From: Ahaetulla prasina
Lineage: Eukaryota; Chordata; Lepidosauria; Squamata; Colubridae
Assembly: GCF_028640845.1 (NCBI RefSeq)
Contig: NC_080540.1
Span: 215,371,300 to 215,435,299 of the forward strand
Direction: 5' to 3'
DNA: 64,000 bases
Shown here: positions 24,601 through 39,600 of the stretch, one piece after another
How the letters are laid out: each line of letters starts with the position of its first letter
How positions within the stretch are numbered: position 1 is the stretch's first letter
Made by a program: the position numbers and the translations under genes
The notes under the pieces: generated by a model
What the model was told of the DNA's origin: nothing
The model's input: only the letters and a program-made list of their open reading frames with translations
Database searches by the model: none

Positions 24601-27600
24601 AAACATTGACAAATTTGGTATAAGGGCAGTTTTTAGGCAAATATATGAAATGTAATTACTACACGGTTTAAGTTGTGCTAGGATCCTTTGGAAACATAAA
24701 AAGCATATCTGACAATCACTGTTCTGTTTCACATCATATGCAATTGGTTGCAATTTGAGAGCATTTTTCTTTTTTGAGGCCTAAGCCTAAAGTATCAAAA
24801 GAAGAAACAAAAGTGATGGGGGAACAGGAAAGAGCAGAAGCAAGATCAATTCTATGGAACCCATTGACTTCCTATGAATGTTTTAAAAACCCCTAAAAAT
24901 TAAGTGCTAACCTTAATTAAGTGCTAACACTAATGTTAAACAAACCAAACAAGTATTCTGCTAGTGGCTAAGATCTCAAAGAGGCTTCAAATGTGTTTCA
25001 GAAAGATCTTATAAAAATAGAAGTCACCATTTAAGGAAGAAAAAGGCTAAAGCAAGCCTAGATTCTTCATTTGTTAACTGTGTTTACTTGAAAATCTATA
25101 TTAGGAAGAAGGAAATCTCAGTGCCTTCTTTTGACTTCTCCAACTGTAGTTCACATCCCTTAAGGAACTCTGATAAAAATGTAAGGGAGTCTGCACTCAC
25201 TCCTACGCTGCTTAGAGATGGAGCTTGTTGGTAGCAGACCAAGCCATATGCAGGATCCAGCTGCTGGAACATTCTTCAATAGCCTTTGTGCTCACTATAA
25301 TGACTCCTATGAAATCCCCTACTCACTCCTGACTACTCTCTAACACAAGGGTCATTTTCTTTCTGTGCCAAGGTGACTCTTCCTGGGGGAATAATCCTGA
25401 GCATGGATGTCCATTCCAGGCAGTGAAATATTGCTTCTCCTTTCCTTTTTGCGATAGGAGACTGACATGCCCTGGCTGCCTGTCTTTCTGGAGTATATCT
25501 TCAAGTGCTATACTTTCTTAAGGTGGCTGCTCTCAAGATAGGAAGACAGCCATCTCCTTGGTAGCAGTTGCTAATGAAGACTTTCCTTTCCCTTCTGTAC
25601 CTATATGAAATGGCTTCCTTCGTTACTCTTTTATGTGCAGTTCATGATAGGGAGGGAAATGTCATACAAATTTATTTTAAAGGGTCACAGCACCATAAAG
25701 TCTGAGAATTCTTGACACTAAATTACTATTAGATTTACTCTTATTTGCATTCTGAAGAAATACAAATACAAAGAAATAAAAAACCCATGTTATTATCAAA
25801 TGGTTTTATTATTTAACAGGAGGATTTTTAACTTTATTTAAAATTAAATAATTGTCTGGGTTTCATTTGTTTGAGAAAGATATTTCCCTAATAGTAAATT
25901 AGGATTTCAAGAGGGATTACTTACCCGACTTGAATGTTCTAAAAGTGCCACAATATTGGCCTCTATCTCTGATTTCCGTTCCAGTTCCTGGTTCTTTGTC
26001 TCTTCAAAAGTTTCGAGAAAGTCTAAAGATTAAAAAAAAAAAGATAGAGGAAGCTATTGTTTACAATAGGAACAGCAGAGAAGTCCAGCCGCATTGCTTA
26101 CAATTGCACTTTGAATGTTAAAGCGTTTAAAAATATATAAGCAGGGAGTTTAAAATCAGAAAATAATTCAAAGAAAAAATAGTTTATATGAAAAAGTGCA
26201 ATGAGAATCAGTTATTCAATTGTTACTCAACTGACACTTGAGCTCTATATGGCAAACTAGCAAATAATAATATAAAGATATTTCTAAGATATTCAATGCC
26301 TCAATTAAGGTCGGCAGCTCGGCGGTTCGAATCCCTAGTGCTGCCGTGTAACAGGGTGAGCTCCTGTTATTTGTCCCAGCTTCTGCCAACCTAGCCGTTT
26401 TGAAAGCACGTAAAAATGCAAGTAGAAAAAATAGGGACCACCTTTGGTGGGAAGGTAACAGCGTTCCCTGCGCCTTTGGCGTTGAGTCATGCCAGTCACA
26501 TGACCACGGAGATGTCTTCAGACAGCGCTGGCTCTTTGGCTTTGAAACGGAGATGAGCACCGCCCCCTAGAGTCGGCAACAACTAGCACGTATGTGCGAG
26601 GGGAACCTTTACCCTTTACCTTTAACACAATTTATTTATCTATTGTAACATAATCTCTGAAGAATATTCAAAAATTTAAGCAGAATGCTACACCTTATTG
26701 ATTGATTTTTTTTCTAACAATAGCTTCACTGGCTAAAATACTGTTTCCAAATCCAATTGGAAATGATGATGATCCATAAAACTATATATACAGACTGTAT
26801 GAAAAACTCTGAACTTTAAGATTGCCAGGGGGATACCAATGTTCAAACAGAGGAACTCTTTACTAGCTACTTCCAGACTCTGGAAATTCTTCCAGCAAAT
26901 GTAGCAATTCAAGTAAAAATTAGGAGAGTTGTGGTCATCCACACCACCATCCAAGATTGGACAACAGCTCTTAACATTTACAAATACCGGGTGACTGCTT
27001 GTTTAAATACAAGAAAACTTCCTATCCTGAGTTTTTAACTAAGTCACACTTTGCCTGAAAACTCCATAAACCTCCCTGATATCTGGAGAGCTTTCGTAAA
27101 CAAAGGTTCAATATGGAGGGTACCTGTGGGAGTGCAACTGTAATATGACCACAGAACTTTAGCAATATTGAATTCAATAGGAAGCTTTGGTTCATATAGG
27201 GTTCCAAAATGTGTATCAGAGTACCTATATGTGTTGAGCAGTTCCTTATATAAAAGGGTTCTGTTAAAATAGACTAAATGCTTCCTTATCCATTTCTCTT
27301 GGCAAAGTAACAATCAATAGAATTCTTGAAAGGAAATTAACTTAAGAAATTACTATTTTTCTTTAGCCACAGTCTTGCCAAATGTCTGTTTTCTTTTATA
27401 ATATTTTCAACACATAAGGAAGTATTTCAATTTACTTTTAGTTTCCAATAGTTTGTCTGAAATTATAAGAACCCAAATGGGAACCAATTTTTACTCTATG
27501 TTGCCATAAATCCAGTTATCATGTGGGAAACTTAAAGGATTGGACTTCCTAATGAGATTAGCATACATACCAAGTTACTGATGATGCAGTCTTGTTCTCA

Positions 27601-30600
27601 CTTACCTGAGACTAAAGGATAAAACACTTATAAGATTTTTCTGAGTAGACAGCACAACAGAACAACAGAGTTGGAAGGGACCTTGGAGGTCTTCTAGTCC
27701 AACCCCTTGCTTAGGCAGGAAACCCTATACCATTCTAGACAAATGGCTGTCCAATCTCTTCTTAAAAACTTCCAGTGTTGGAACATTCACAAATTCTGGA
27801 GGCAAATTGTTCCTCTGATTAATTGTTCTGTCAAGAAATTTCTCCTTAGTTCTAGGTTGCTTCTCTTCTTAAATTAATATTAAAATGAATGTATTCAGGG
27901 CACTAAATGCAAAGTATGCATTTTATATATATTTATGAATCTTACTTACTATCCATGCTTTCCTCTCTCTTCTTCAATTCTTTATATTTCAGATTTTTTT
28001 CACCTAAAAAAACAATTTAAAATTAAACAATTAATACTGCAGTTATTTTGTAGTGACAGATTAGGGTACAAGTAACTTTGGTTTATGATGATAAGCAGGA
28101 CCAGAATTTCCATTACTAAATGATGCGGTCAGAGTGTAATGTCACATTACCTTATTCCTTAGCAATGGAAATCCAGGCAGTTCCCATTGCCATCATTAAC
28201 CAAATCCCACTGGTTGTTAGGCAAGGACACCCCCCCCCCCGATTCAAATCATTCCCGACTTGGTCCCTCCTGTTTAGCCTCACTTCTTAACTACTTTCAG
28301 AAATTGCTTTTTGACTGCTTTTTAGTTACTAGGAATTTTTATAATGATGAGTTAATTCAGAGTACTGGGAGAATTTCCTTCAGCCCTTTGCAAATACAAA
28401 TAAATAAATACAAATAAAAATAAAAATTTAAGAATTCAGAAAAAATATTATTAATTTGGAATAAAAACCAAAAGGGTGATTAGAATTTTGGTTTTGGACA
28501 ATTATAAATGGACTAAGATGGACTAAGAGGTGAGATGGATTGAAATAAGATGTTAAAATTAATTATAAGAATTCTTTACATGGGAAAATACTCTTCAAGT
28601 CTTAAAAAATGATAGAATGGGACTTTGAAGGTTGGACACTAGGGGGAACCAGAAGGCACTAAAGATTACAATTAAAGAAAACAATACATACATTTGAATT
28701 ACGAATATAGGATGGAGCAAAATAGTTAACAGTGAACGTACTAAAGGATATTTGTGAACAATAGGCCCAGAATAAGAGGTTTCAAAAATGTTATGGAATA
28801 GGAAAAAGTTTTACCAGACAAACCTGAGATTGAGTGGCTTTAAAAATTACAGGCTACAAAAATAATAATTAAAAAAGATGCTTTATACACATGGATATAG
28901 GAATGAAGCTGGCTGATGTCATAATAATTAAAGGGGATAAACAAATAACAAATCAAGAGAACAATCTTGAGAACTTTCCTATATTGAATTTACAAAAGAG
29001 TCTTGTTAAAGTTTTGAAGGTTTTTGTGAGAAGGAAAATAAAGACAAAAAATGAAAAGAAATCAAATTCTAAGATAGTATTCGAAGGGATAAAAGTCCAG
29101 ACTGTTAAAACTAAAAGTAAGACATACAAAGTGAGTTAATTTGATTAAAGTTAAACTAGATATTGTTATTCTGCAAATCCTTAATAGACTTTTGTGACCA
29201 AGACTGAACAAGGTTTTAAAGATTTTTTATAGATAAGAGATGAGAAATAGGAAGAAGAAACCATTTGTTATATTTTAAGAAAAGGCAAGTTACTAAAATT
29301 GTCTATATTTGTTCCAATGAAGGGAGAAGTAATTTCTTTATATATTTTCTTTTTTGCTACAATATTCTTATTTTTTCTTTCCTTTCTATTCCTTTTTGTC
29401 TTTTTTCTTCTACTGTTTCCTTTTTGCACTTTCTTTTTCTTTTAGTTTAATTTGTACTAGTTTTAAAATAGGTTATTCAAATTACTATTAAACAAACAAA
29501 CTATTTTTAATGGCCATACTTGCAATATGGAGCAGACTCCCTGTTGGTATAAGATTGACCTCTATATTATTGGCCTTCTAAGAACTGTTAAAAATGGAAT
29601 GATGTTGAAGGACAAATGGTGAAAGAAATGATGCTGATCTATGATGTATGGCTTTAGTATTTTGTATTAAATGCCTTTAGGAAGGCACTTAAGACCCGGT
29701 TCTTCCTGCAGGCAATGTGTTACGTTGGTGTGTGGCCACTAATCACTAGCAGTGCTGTAGTATATTTGAATCTATTTCCTCCCTTCATTCTTTTCAATGT
29801 CTGTATTTTCACTGTTTTTAACCCATTAAGTGATCTAGTCACGGAGAGGGTGACCTTAAAAATTGATCAAATAAATTATTGTATATTTAGGACTCTTTTT
29901 TACCACAGATGTTTTATTACATCATTGCATGTTATTGTAAAGCACTAAGAGTCCTGCTGAATGCACTGGGGACAAATTGAAAGATAAATAAGATGCATTT
30001 GAATTATTACATGATATATCTCTTCCATAATATACTTCTATGATACCCACACTTTATTTATGATAATTGTAATATCTGTTGACTTATAAAACTGACATTC
30101 AAAAATTTAAAATAAAGCATATAATACAAGTAGATAACAGCTTCAAAACCTAAAGAAAAAATGAAATGCATAGGCTAAAAATAAATCATACTAGAACTGA
30201 CAGTTCTGCCTTCTCTTTTCCCTGCTTTTTCTTTGACATTCCCACTGCTTGCATTTATAAATTATAAATATGTGCACTGTCCTAAGAGGACATTTTTTAA
30301 AACATCCTGGTAGCTAGGGTCCTATTTCTTGTCAATACTCCCTTTCATGATAGGAAAAAAATACTGAATTTAAAATTAAATACTGAATTTAATTTGCTTT
30401 TCAGAAGACCAGAGATGTAGACTGAGGCTTAAACAAAAAAAAAAATCTTTGAAAAATATTTTATGAAAAATAGCTTCAGTTATCAAGCTATAAATAGTAA
30501 AACAATTTCTTACCATCTACAGTCATCCAAGCAATATAGGAAAACGATGCAAAAAGTGTATGAAAATAAAACAGATAAAAGCAGAATGATGGAATTACTA

Positions 30601-33600
30601 TGGAAAGGCTAAAATCAAATACTAATTATATGATTAAACTTAAGAATCAAGAAAGAAAAACAATACCGTTTAAATCACACTTCTAAGGAGATAGCATTAA
30701 AATAATTGGTTCCTTTTAGATATTAAATCAAAACATACATCTGCATGTACTTATTTTATTTATCTAAGGGCATTTAAATGACTGCCCAACTCAAATAACA
30801 TGACTCTGGGCAGGATATAAAAAGAAAAGAAAAAAAGAAAGGAAAAATAATTAACCAATAAACATAAAAAACTTGAAAAGGTCATTAAATCATGAAAGCT
30901 AATTTTACTGTAACTCCTCAAATTGGGAATTCTATTCATCTGACCCAAAGGTTTGAGGAAAGAGACAGATCCCAACTGCTGCCATTGAGAAGGCATGGTT
31001 TTGGGTTCCATAAGATGGCATTGTTTCAGTGAAGCAACCTAGGATATACCCTCTGTATAGGATAGAAGCATCATTGGGTGTCACTGGATTACAACTCCCA
31101 CAATTTGTTCAGATTTGGGAAGCACTAAGTTGGAAAAGGCTACATTATTAGTTGAAATGTTCCCCCCCCCAATTGCGTGGGACTCAAAGATTTCATGATA
31201 CATATGCAGAGAATTACCCATATTCACAGTCTTCCAAATAGTCTTGCTTACACAAAGCAAATCAGAAGACCACCCATATACGTTAGAAGGATTAATTTAT
31301 GTTGGAGTTTTTCTGCATGATCGCAGAATTTGAACAACTCTCATTAGGGAGGATTAATTTTTGAATTATTTTGCCACACCATCATTTTTTTTCCCATTCA
31401 CAGTGAAACACATTCTTTAAAGTCTTTTGAGAAAAGGGGTATTTCCAGAGAGCTAACAAGCCATCAGGTGCAATGCACTATGAAGCTGTGTTAGACTGTA
31501 AACATCTTTTATAGATGTTTTAGCAGTAAGAAAATAGGTAGAAGCAGAAGGAAACTATAGGAAGGTAACAAATTATCATCTTTGCATACGGAATAAAAAT
31601 ATTGTACAGAGTAATGCAGTTTGCATGTATGAGCACATTTTTGTATCTATTTACAATTCGTAGACTCTACCTGAATATAAATAATCCCCATTTCTGAATC
31701 AACTATAATAGAACATTTAAATACAGTTTTGAAGAGTCAGGTCTTAAAGCCTTCTTTCACCTTGGTGTTCCTCTAAATCCATGTCAAGCTGCCGGATTCC
31801 TTCATTGAGATGGTTGATCTTTTCTTTTATCTCTGTTAGCCTAAAACAATGTGTAAAGGGTATGGTCATAACTATATATATACAGCTTTAGACACTAGCT
31901 TTTTGCAAAGAGTACTGAATAAATAGCTTTCAGACCAACAATCAAACAGCAATGTCTTTTTCTCCTAACATGCTTTCGCTTCTGCATATTCTTGAATCGA
32001 GTTTACATAATTTTACCTAAATGAGTTTTTGTAGAGAATGAGGAACATAAGAATTTCTTATGTTAAATAATGGATCCCCCTGCTGGTTAAAAAAAATCAT
32101 TATAACAATGTTACAACAGAGTAGTGCTTCTTTACCTCACTTTCTCAAAATAAGAATTTCTCAAAATTCAGAGACAAATGTAAGTAAAACATTAATTAAA
32201 GTAACCCAGTTAACGTATTTAAATTTAAATGCAATATTGTATTTAAATGTCATATTGTATTTATATAAGGGAAGGCATTTTAATTTGATGACAGGTATCA
32301 TCTGTAAAATCTCTTTCCTTTATTTTTTCTTTGAACAATATGAATAACCATATGATAATGAAGCATGTCTCATAAGCAATCAAAATGTCACAGGACAAAT
32401 ATTTGTTTTAGACCTTCTCCTGTTGCATTACTTATTACTATTGTCTTATTACTATACAGTAGTATTACCTAGTTAAGTCATCAGATACCTTAATTTCAAC
32501 TCCATTTTCACATACGATTCTTCAGAATATTTCAACAAGCAGGTTATAAAAACAGCCCTGCTTCTTTTTAGTCAATGGATACAATTCACATGACTGACAA
32601 ATCATCCAAAATATGTGGATGTAAGTGAAACTGATTTTATAGCAAACATTAAAAACTAGAAGAACAATATAGAAAAATACTCACTGCCTCTCCATGCTTG
32701 CTATTTCTTGATTGTCTTCCTTCACCTTAGAAAGAGATAACATTAACATAACATATTTCTTAGTGACCCAAATAAATTATTCAGTTATGGAACTGAATGG
32801 TAAATTATTCAGTTATGGAAAGAATGGTAAAAATGCTGGTTTAGGTATTGTCTAAAATTTACTGAATAAAATACTGTCATCTTACCTTTCAGTATTACAA
32901 ATAAGTGCATCTTAGAAAAAATGATATACAAATACTGTAGTCCTTGACTTAAAACTAAAATTGAGCCTGGAATTATAGTTGTTAGTTATTGTGGTCATAT
33001 CAAGGCATCACGTGACTAGGCTTAATTTTTTGACATTTTTTTGTGATAGTCATTAAGAGAATGCAGTGATCATTAGGCAAACATGTCAGTTGTTAAGTGA
33101 ATCCATTTTTCCCAGTGGGAAAGTAAATGCTGGAAACCAGCCAAAAACATTTCAAATCAGGGTCATGTGTCCATGGGACATTACAAATGACTTTAAAAGC
33201 TGAACTAGTTGTCAACCGCCCAAAATGTATCACATGACTGTGGGTGGAAGTGCAACAGTTGTAACTTTGAAAATAGGCTGTAAGTAACTCAGGGAGGACC
33301 ATTTTAACTTTGACTAGTTGTTAAGCAACAAGTTGTAAGTTAATGACTATAGGATTGTAAGTCTTACCTATAGGCCAGAAATATATCCAAATTCTGCTAG
33401 AAATATATCTGCTCAGATATACACTGATGATGATGCTTTGGGATCCAAGGGACACAGAACCAAACCTACCTGTTATTTGAGCTTTACAAATATTACAAAG
33501 TATGTTTTCTACCTGTTTTAATAGTCTTTCTCTCTCCTCCTGTGGAGATCCCATGTTCTTGTCCTCTGCAATCATTTGATCTCGATGTTCCTCAAGACCA

Positions 33601-36600
33601 TGGAGCTTTTCATAAAGCTGTAAGGCCTCTTGTTTAATTTGGGAGTGGGTAATTTCCTAGAGACAGAATACATGCATGTGGTATTTTATACTTATACAAC
33701 TGAAACAGAAAGTAAAGACCAGGGACAATGAATCAGTTTTGGCTTCCAAGTCACATTATTTTATGGCTGACCAGCAACTAGAGAGTAGCACAGGAAGGTT
33801 CCTGCTAAAACTGAGCATTCTGCCCATACATTCTTTATATTATATATGTTCATTGTGTCAACGTACTAGGCCTTTGGCCTAGTATGGCTTCAAAAGCTGA
33901 CACATTGATTCAAAGATTATCACTCCTAAATATTTCTAAACACACAGATAAAACAAAGCCATTATTTCATTTCATTTCATTTTCATTTATTTGATTTTTA
34001 TACCGCCCTTCTCCCGAAGGACTCAGGGCGGTGTACAGGCAAATAAAAAACAGATAAGACAATATTTTATAAAATGCGAGATTAAAAAACTTATTATAAT
34101 TTGCCTAAAAAATTTAAAATATATAGAAATTAAAACCCCGTTTAAAATTAATAATAAAAACTATAAAATCCATAAAATTTAAGCCAGCCCCGCGCGAATA
34201 AAAAGATGCGTCTTCAGTTCGCGGCGAAAGGTCCGAAGGTCAGGTATTTGGCGTAAACCCGGGGGAAGTTCGTTCCAGAGTGTGGGAGCCCCCACAGAGA
34301 AGGACCTTCCCCTGGGGGCCGCCAGCCGACATTGCTTGGCGGACGGCACCCTGAGAAGTCCCTCTCTGTGAGAGCGTACGGGTCGGTGGGAGGCATATGG
34401 TAACAGTAGGCGGTCCCGTAAGTACCCAGGCCCTAAGCCATGGAGCGCTTTAAAGGTCATAACCAAAACCTTAAAGTGCACCCGAAAAGCCACAGGTAGC
34501 CAGTGCAGTCTGCGGAGGGGTGTTACATGGGAGGTACGCGACACTCCCTCTATCACCCGCGCAGCTGCATTCTGGACTAGCTGAAGCCTTCGAGTGCACC
34601 TCAAGGGGAGCCCCATGTAGAGAGCATTACAATAATCCAAGCGAGAGGTAACGAGTGCGTGAGTGACTGTGCACAAGGCATCCCGATCAAGGAAGGGGCG
34701 CAACTGCCGAACCAGGCGGACCTGGTGGAAGGCCCCCCTGGAGACGGCCGTCAAATGGTCTTCAAACGACAGCCGCTCATCCAGGAGGACACCTAAGTTG
34801 TGCACCCTATCCTTTGGGGCCAATAACTGCCTCCAACAGTCAGCTGCAGCTGCAGCTGACTGAATCGAGATGCCGCATCCACAGCCACTCCGTCTTGGAG
34901 GATTGAGCTTGAGCCTGTTTCTCCCCATCCAGACCCGACGGCTTCCAAACACCGGGACAGCACTTCAACAACTTCATTGGGGTGACCTGGGTGGAGAAGT
35001 ACAGCTGAGTGTCATCAGCGCATTGATGGTACTTCACCCCAAAGCCACTGATGATCTCACCCAACGGCTTCATGTAGATGTTGAACAGAAGGCGAGAGAA
35101 TCGACCCCGCGGCACCCCACAAGTGAGGGCCCTCGCGGCCCACCTCTGCCCCCTGTCAACACCGTCTGCGGCCGGTCGGAGAGATAGGAGGAGAACCACC
35201 GATAAACGGTGCCTCCCACTCCCAATCCCCCCAACCGGCGCAGCAAGATACCATGGTCGATGGTATCAAAAGCCGCTGAGAGGTCTAATAGGACCAGGGC
35301 AGAGGGATAACCCTGTCCCTGGCCCTCCAGAGATCATCCACCAATGCGACCAAAGCTGTCTCCGTGCTGTAACCGGGTCGGAAGCCGGACTGGAACGGGT
35401 CTAGATAGACGGATTCTTCCAGGTATTGGGGTAGCTGACGCGCCACAGCACTCTCTACAACCTTCGCAACAAAGCGAAGGTTGGAGACTGGCCGATAATT
35501 TCCCAAAATAGCCGGGTCCAAAGAGGGCTTCTTAAGGAGGGGTCTCACCACCGCCTCTTTCAAGGCGGCAGGGAAAACCCCTTCCAACAAAGAAGCATTT
35601 ATAATCCTCTGGAGCCAGCCTCGTGTCACCTCCTGAGTGGCCAGCACCAGCCAGGAAGGACACGGATCCAGTAAACATGTAGTGGTGCGGAGCCTCCCCA
35701 ACAACCTGTCCACGTCCTCGGGAGCCACAGGGTCAAAATCATCCCAAACGGACTCAACAAGACGTGCCTCCTCTCCCTCGCTTGGATCATCCCAATTTCG
35801 GTCCAGACCATCCCGGAGCTGAGCGATTTTGTCGTATAGATAACCACTAAACTCCTCGGCACGCCCCTGTAAAGGGTCATCCCGCACCTCCTGATGAAGG
35901 AGGGAGCGGGTCACCCGAAACAGGGCGGCCGGGCGGTTATCTGCCGACGCAATGAGGGTGGAGGCGAAGAACGCCGCCTCCTCATTGCCACTAGGTAGGT
36001 CCTAGAATAGGACCTAACTAGTGTCCGATCAGCTTCGAACGACTGGACCTCCAAGTGCTCTCTAGGCGCCTTCTCCGGCGTTTCATCTCTCAGCCCCTCG
36101 GAGAACCAAGGGCCGGACGAGATCTGCGCCGGGTCAGAGGTCGCAAAGGCACGACACGGTCCAAGGCCCAGCCGCGCCTGTTCCCAGGCCGCAACTAGTT
36201 CCTCAGTCGTGCCGTGGGCCAGATCCTCAGGAATGGCCCAAGCTCCGCCAGGAACCTCTCAGGGTCCATCAGGCGCCTGGGACGGAACCAACGTAGGTTC
36301 CGCCTCCCGCGATGGTGGGTGGCGGTTCGGAAGTCTAGGTGAAGGAGAAAATGATCGGACCATGACATTGGTTCTGTTACTAAATCGTCTAGTATCAGAT
36401 CATTTAACCACTGACCAGAGATATAAATCAGATCCAGCGTGCCTCCCCCCATGTGCGAAGGGCCATCATTTACTCGAATCAGGTCCAAGGCCGTCATGGA
36501 AGTTTGAACTCCCGAGCTGCAGTTGATAATAAGCCAGCTGATGGCAAGTTGAAATCCCCCATAACTATAAGTCTGGGGGTCTCAACTGCCACAGTGGCAA

Positions 36601-39600
36601 ATAACTCCAGCAGCTCGGGCAGGGCTGTGGTCACGCAGCAAGGAGCCAGGTACGTGATCAACAAGCCCAACTGATTCCTATGGCCCCACCTCACATAGAG
36701 GGATTCACAGCCGGCAATCTGAGGAACAGTGGCCTCCCTCGGCTCTAGATCTTCCTTAATGACAACCGCCACCCCTCCACCCCTACCCTGGGCCCTCGGC
36801 TGATGGAATGCTCGGAAACCTGGGGGGCACAGTTCAACGAGGGGAACCCCCCCTCTGGCCCCAACCAGGTCTCCGTAATGCCCATAAGGTCCGCGGACTC
36901 CCCCTGAATAAGATCGCAAATCAAGGGGGCTTTATTTGCCACGGACCGGGCATTACATAACATCAACCGAAGATCCAGGCTCTGAGGATCACGGCCGCCC
37001 GAGGAACGGGTAGGGACTAAGGGGCCGGAGCACGTGATCGCTTTCAGACATCGAGCACGTGCTCCCCAGACTCGATACGGCCCCCCCCCTCCGCCATATC
37101 TGCCTCTCCCACTTACCGTACAAATTGAACCACCCTCTAGTCCTGGAACAAACCCCTCCCCCCGCCTTCAGACCAGATGTAGTAGTGCGAACTGGCACCG
37201 GGCTGGATCCTCCCGACGGGTTCTCCCCCACCCGTCTTGTCCCTCCCCCCCTTTAAAAAACCCTTGTTTAAAAATCTATTTAAAAAACCCCATACATTCT
37301 TCTTAGCAGCATGCCACCTCTCTGGGTCCCAAAACCCTTCGTTGAGGTAGGCCCTCGATAACTTGGAGGGCCATTCCTGCGAGGCGGGGGAACCTCGCAG
37401 TCGAAGGAGGTCAATAGGCGAGTATCTCATGGAGAAGAAATAATAAATGGCAGAAAAGGGGTCCATCCCTAACCGGTATAGGCATCACAATCCTTCAGAT
37501 GACCCGGTCAAGACACGCTGTAAGATGTTAAGAATTTAAGAGGTTCACTCTCGCCAAGCTGTTAATGGTGATAGAAAACGCGGCCAAGAAAGCCACCAGC
37601 GTGCCTCTGATAAAGACACGTGGCCGAAGATGACACAGCAGAAGAGGATAAATGTGGCCGAAACCAAGACCGCCACACGTCGTCGATGTCGTCGATGGAA
37701 ATCGTGGCCGCTAACGGGGCCACTAACATACCTCCGCTGCAGTTAAAGTTCGCAGGCCGCGGCCGGGAATAGGCTGGGAACAGGCTGGGGGGTCGGCCAA
37801 TGTCCAAGGCCGATTTAGAAGTCCGAACTCAGTTTGGGGTAGGCCACCATACCGCCGCTGATGGTAGCCGCGGCGCAGGCTGGGGGGTCGGCCGATGTCC
37901 AAGGCCGATATGAAGTCCGAAAGTCCAAAGTCCGAAAGTCCAAAGTCCGAAAGTCCAAAGTCCGAAAGTCCAAAGTCCGAAAGTCTAAAGTCCGGAATCA
38001 GCTGATGGTAACCGCGGCATAAACGCCGCTGATGGCAACCGCGACACAAACGCCGCTGATGGCAACCGCGGCAGGGCCTCAGGCCGCACCAGGCCGGAAC
38101 ACCCCCCATCGCCCGAAACCGGCCGCCGCCATCTGCTGCCCGTCCACAGCTCCGTTCTCGGCAACCGAGGGTCTCCAAAAGCCCAAAGACCTCTCCCTCG
38201 GTTGCCGACATGCTGTTCTCCCGGAGCCGGAATCAGGCCGGAACACCCCCCCATCGCCCGAAAATGGCCGCCGCCATCCGCTGCTCGTCCGCGGCTCCGT
38301 TCTCAGCAACCGAGGGTCTTCCAAAGCCCAAAGACCTCTCCCTCGGTTGCCGACATGCTGTTCACCTGGAGCCAGCGATCCAAGCAGCCCGGCGGTCGGC
38401 AGAAGCAACGCCTCGGCCAGGGAATGCCCCCGCTTGCCATCTTCACGAGATCAAGTCGCCGCCATTTCGCGCATGCTCAGAAGAAAGAAAAAACTATCTT
38501 CACATGCAGAGATATACACCACTAATTAATATCTGGATTCATTTTCTTATTTCACATCTATTTCTGAGCCTTCTTAATCATTCTTGATTGAAGAACATAT
38601 GTATTATTCAAATTATAATTGCCAATGTGTGAAAATTACTGGCTGGAGGTGCTTGTCGGGGTGGCAGTGGAGACCCCCAGACTTTTAGTCATGGGGGACT
38701 TTAATCAAAGTTATAACCTTTAAAGTACCATATAGTAACTTTCTAATAGATTATCAAATGGGAAAATTCAGTTGATACATACCGGTACATATAAAATTGT
38801 GGGCGTCATTAAACTGAGGTAACTCTGAATCTTATTTTTATCTCTGGTCAGTGGTTGAAGGATCTGGATTTGAGAGATGTAGTCATAGAACCTTTGTCAT
38901 GGTCAGATCACTCTCTCCTTCGCCTGGACTTTCTGAATAAGATCGCAAATCAAGGGGCTTTATTTGCCACGGACCGGCATTACATAACATCAACCAAGAT
39001 CCAGGCTCTGAGGATCACGGCCGCCCGAGGAACGGGTAGGGACTAAGGGGCCGGACGAGATCTGCGCCGGGTCAGAGGTCGCAAAGGCACGACACGGTCC
39101 AAGGCCCCAGCCGGCGCAGCAAGATACCATGGTCGATGGTATCAAAAGCCGCTGAGAGGTCTAATAGGACCAGGGCAGAGGAATAACCCTGTCCCTGGCC
39201 CTCCAGAGATCATCCACCAATGCGACCAAAGCTGTCTTCGTGCTGTAACCGGGTCGGAAGCCGGACTGGAACGGGTCTAGATAGACGGATTCTTCCAGGT
39301 ATTGGGGTAGCTGACGCGCCACAGCATTTCTACAACCTTCGCAACAAAGCGAAGGTTGTAGAGAGTATGGTGGCATATCAGTTTCCCCTGCACCTGGATG
39401 AAACTGTCTATCTAGACCCGTTCCAGTCCGGTTTCCGGCCCGGCTACAGCACGGAGACAGCTTTGGTCGCGTTGGTGGATGGAGGGCCAGGGATAGGGGT
39501 TGTTCCTCTGTCCTGGTCCTATTAGACCTCTCAGCGGCTTTCGATACCATCGACCATGGTATCCTGCTGCGCCGGTTGGAGGGATTGGGAGTGGGAGGCA

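Larger units (their letters stand above)
33978..38480 (-). mobile_element. Near-full-length L2-type LINE with 5' region, frame-broken
   Basis: Read on the minus strand from high to low coordinates. 5' region ~37000-38480: CpG-rich, with tandem monomers. Endonuclease ~36200-36970: [37 protein letters not shown] and [12 protein letters not shown], matching the CR1/L2 APE-type motifs. Linker and RT ~35040-35915: [42 protein letters not shown]-terminus 34179-34950: [17 protein letters not shown] and [17 protein letters not shown]. The 3' end is the GGGCGGTATAAA stem and (AAATG/AAATA)n. Many single-base deletions break the frame relative to the 2546-4310 copy. It fills the IFT74 intron between exons i and h, in the same strand sense as the host gene. 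Confidence 0.9.

Noticed and set aside
37913..37995. Possible CRISPR-like array
   Set aside because: The 15-bp units are directly contiguous with no spacers, and the DNA is vertebrate.
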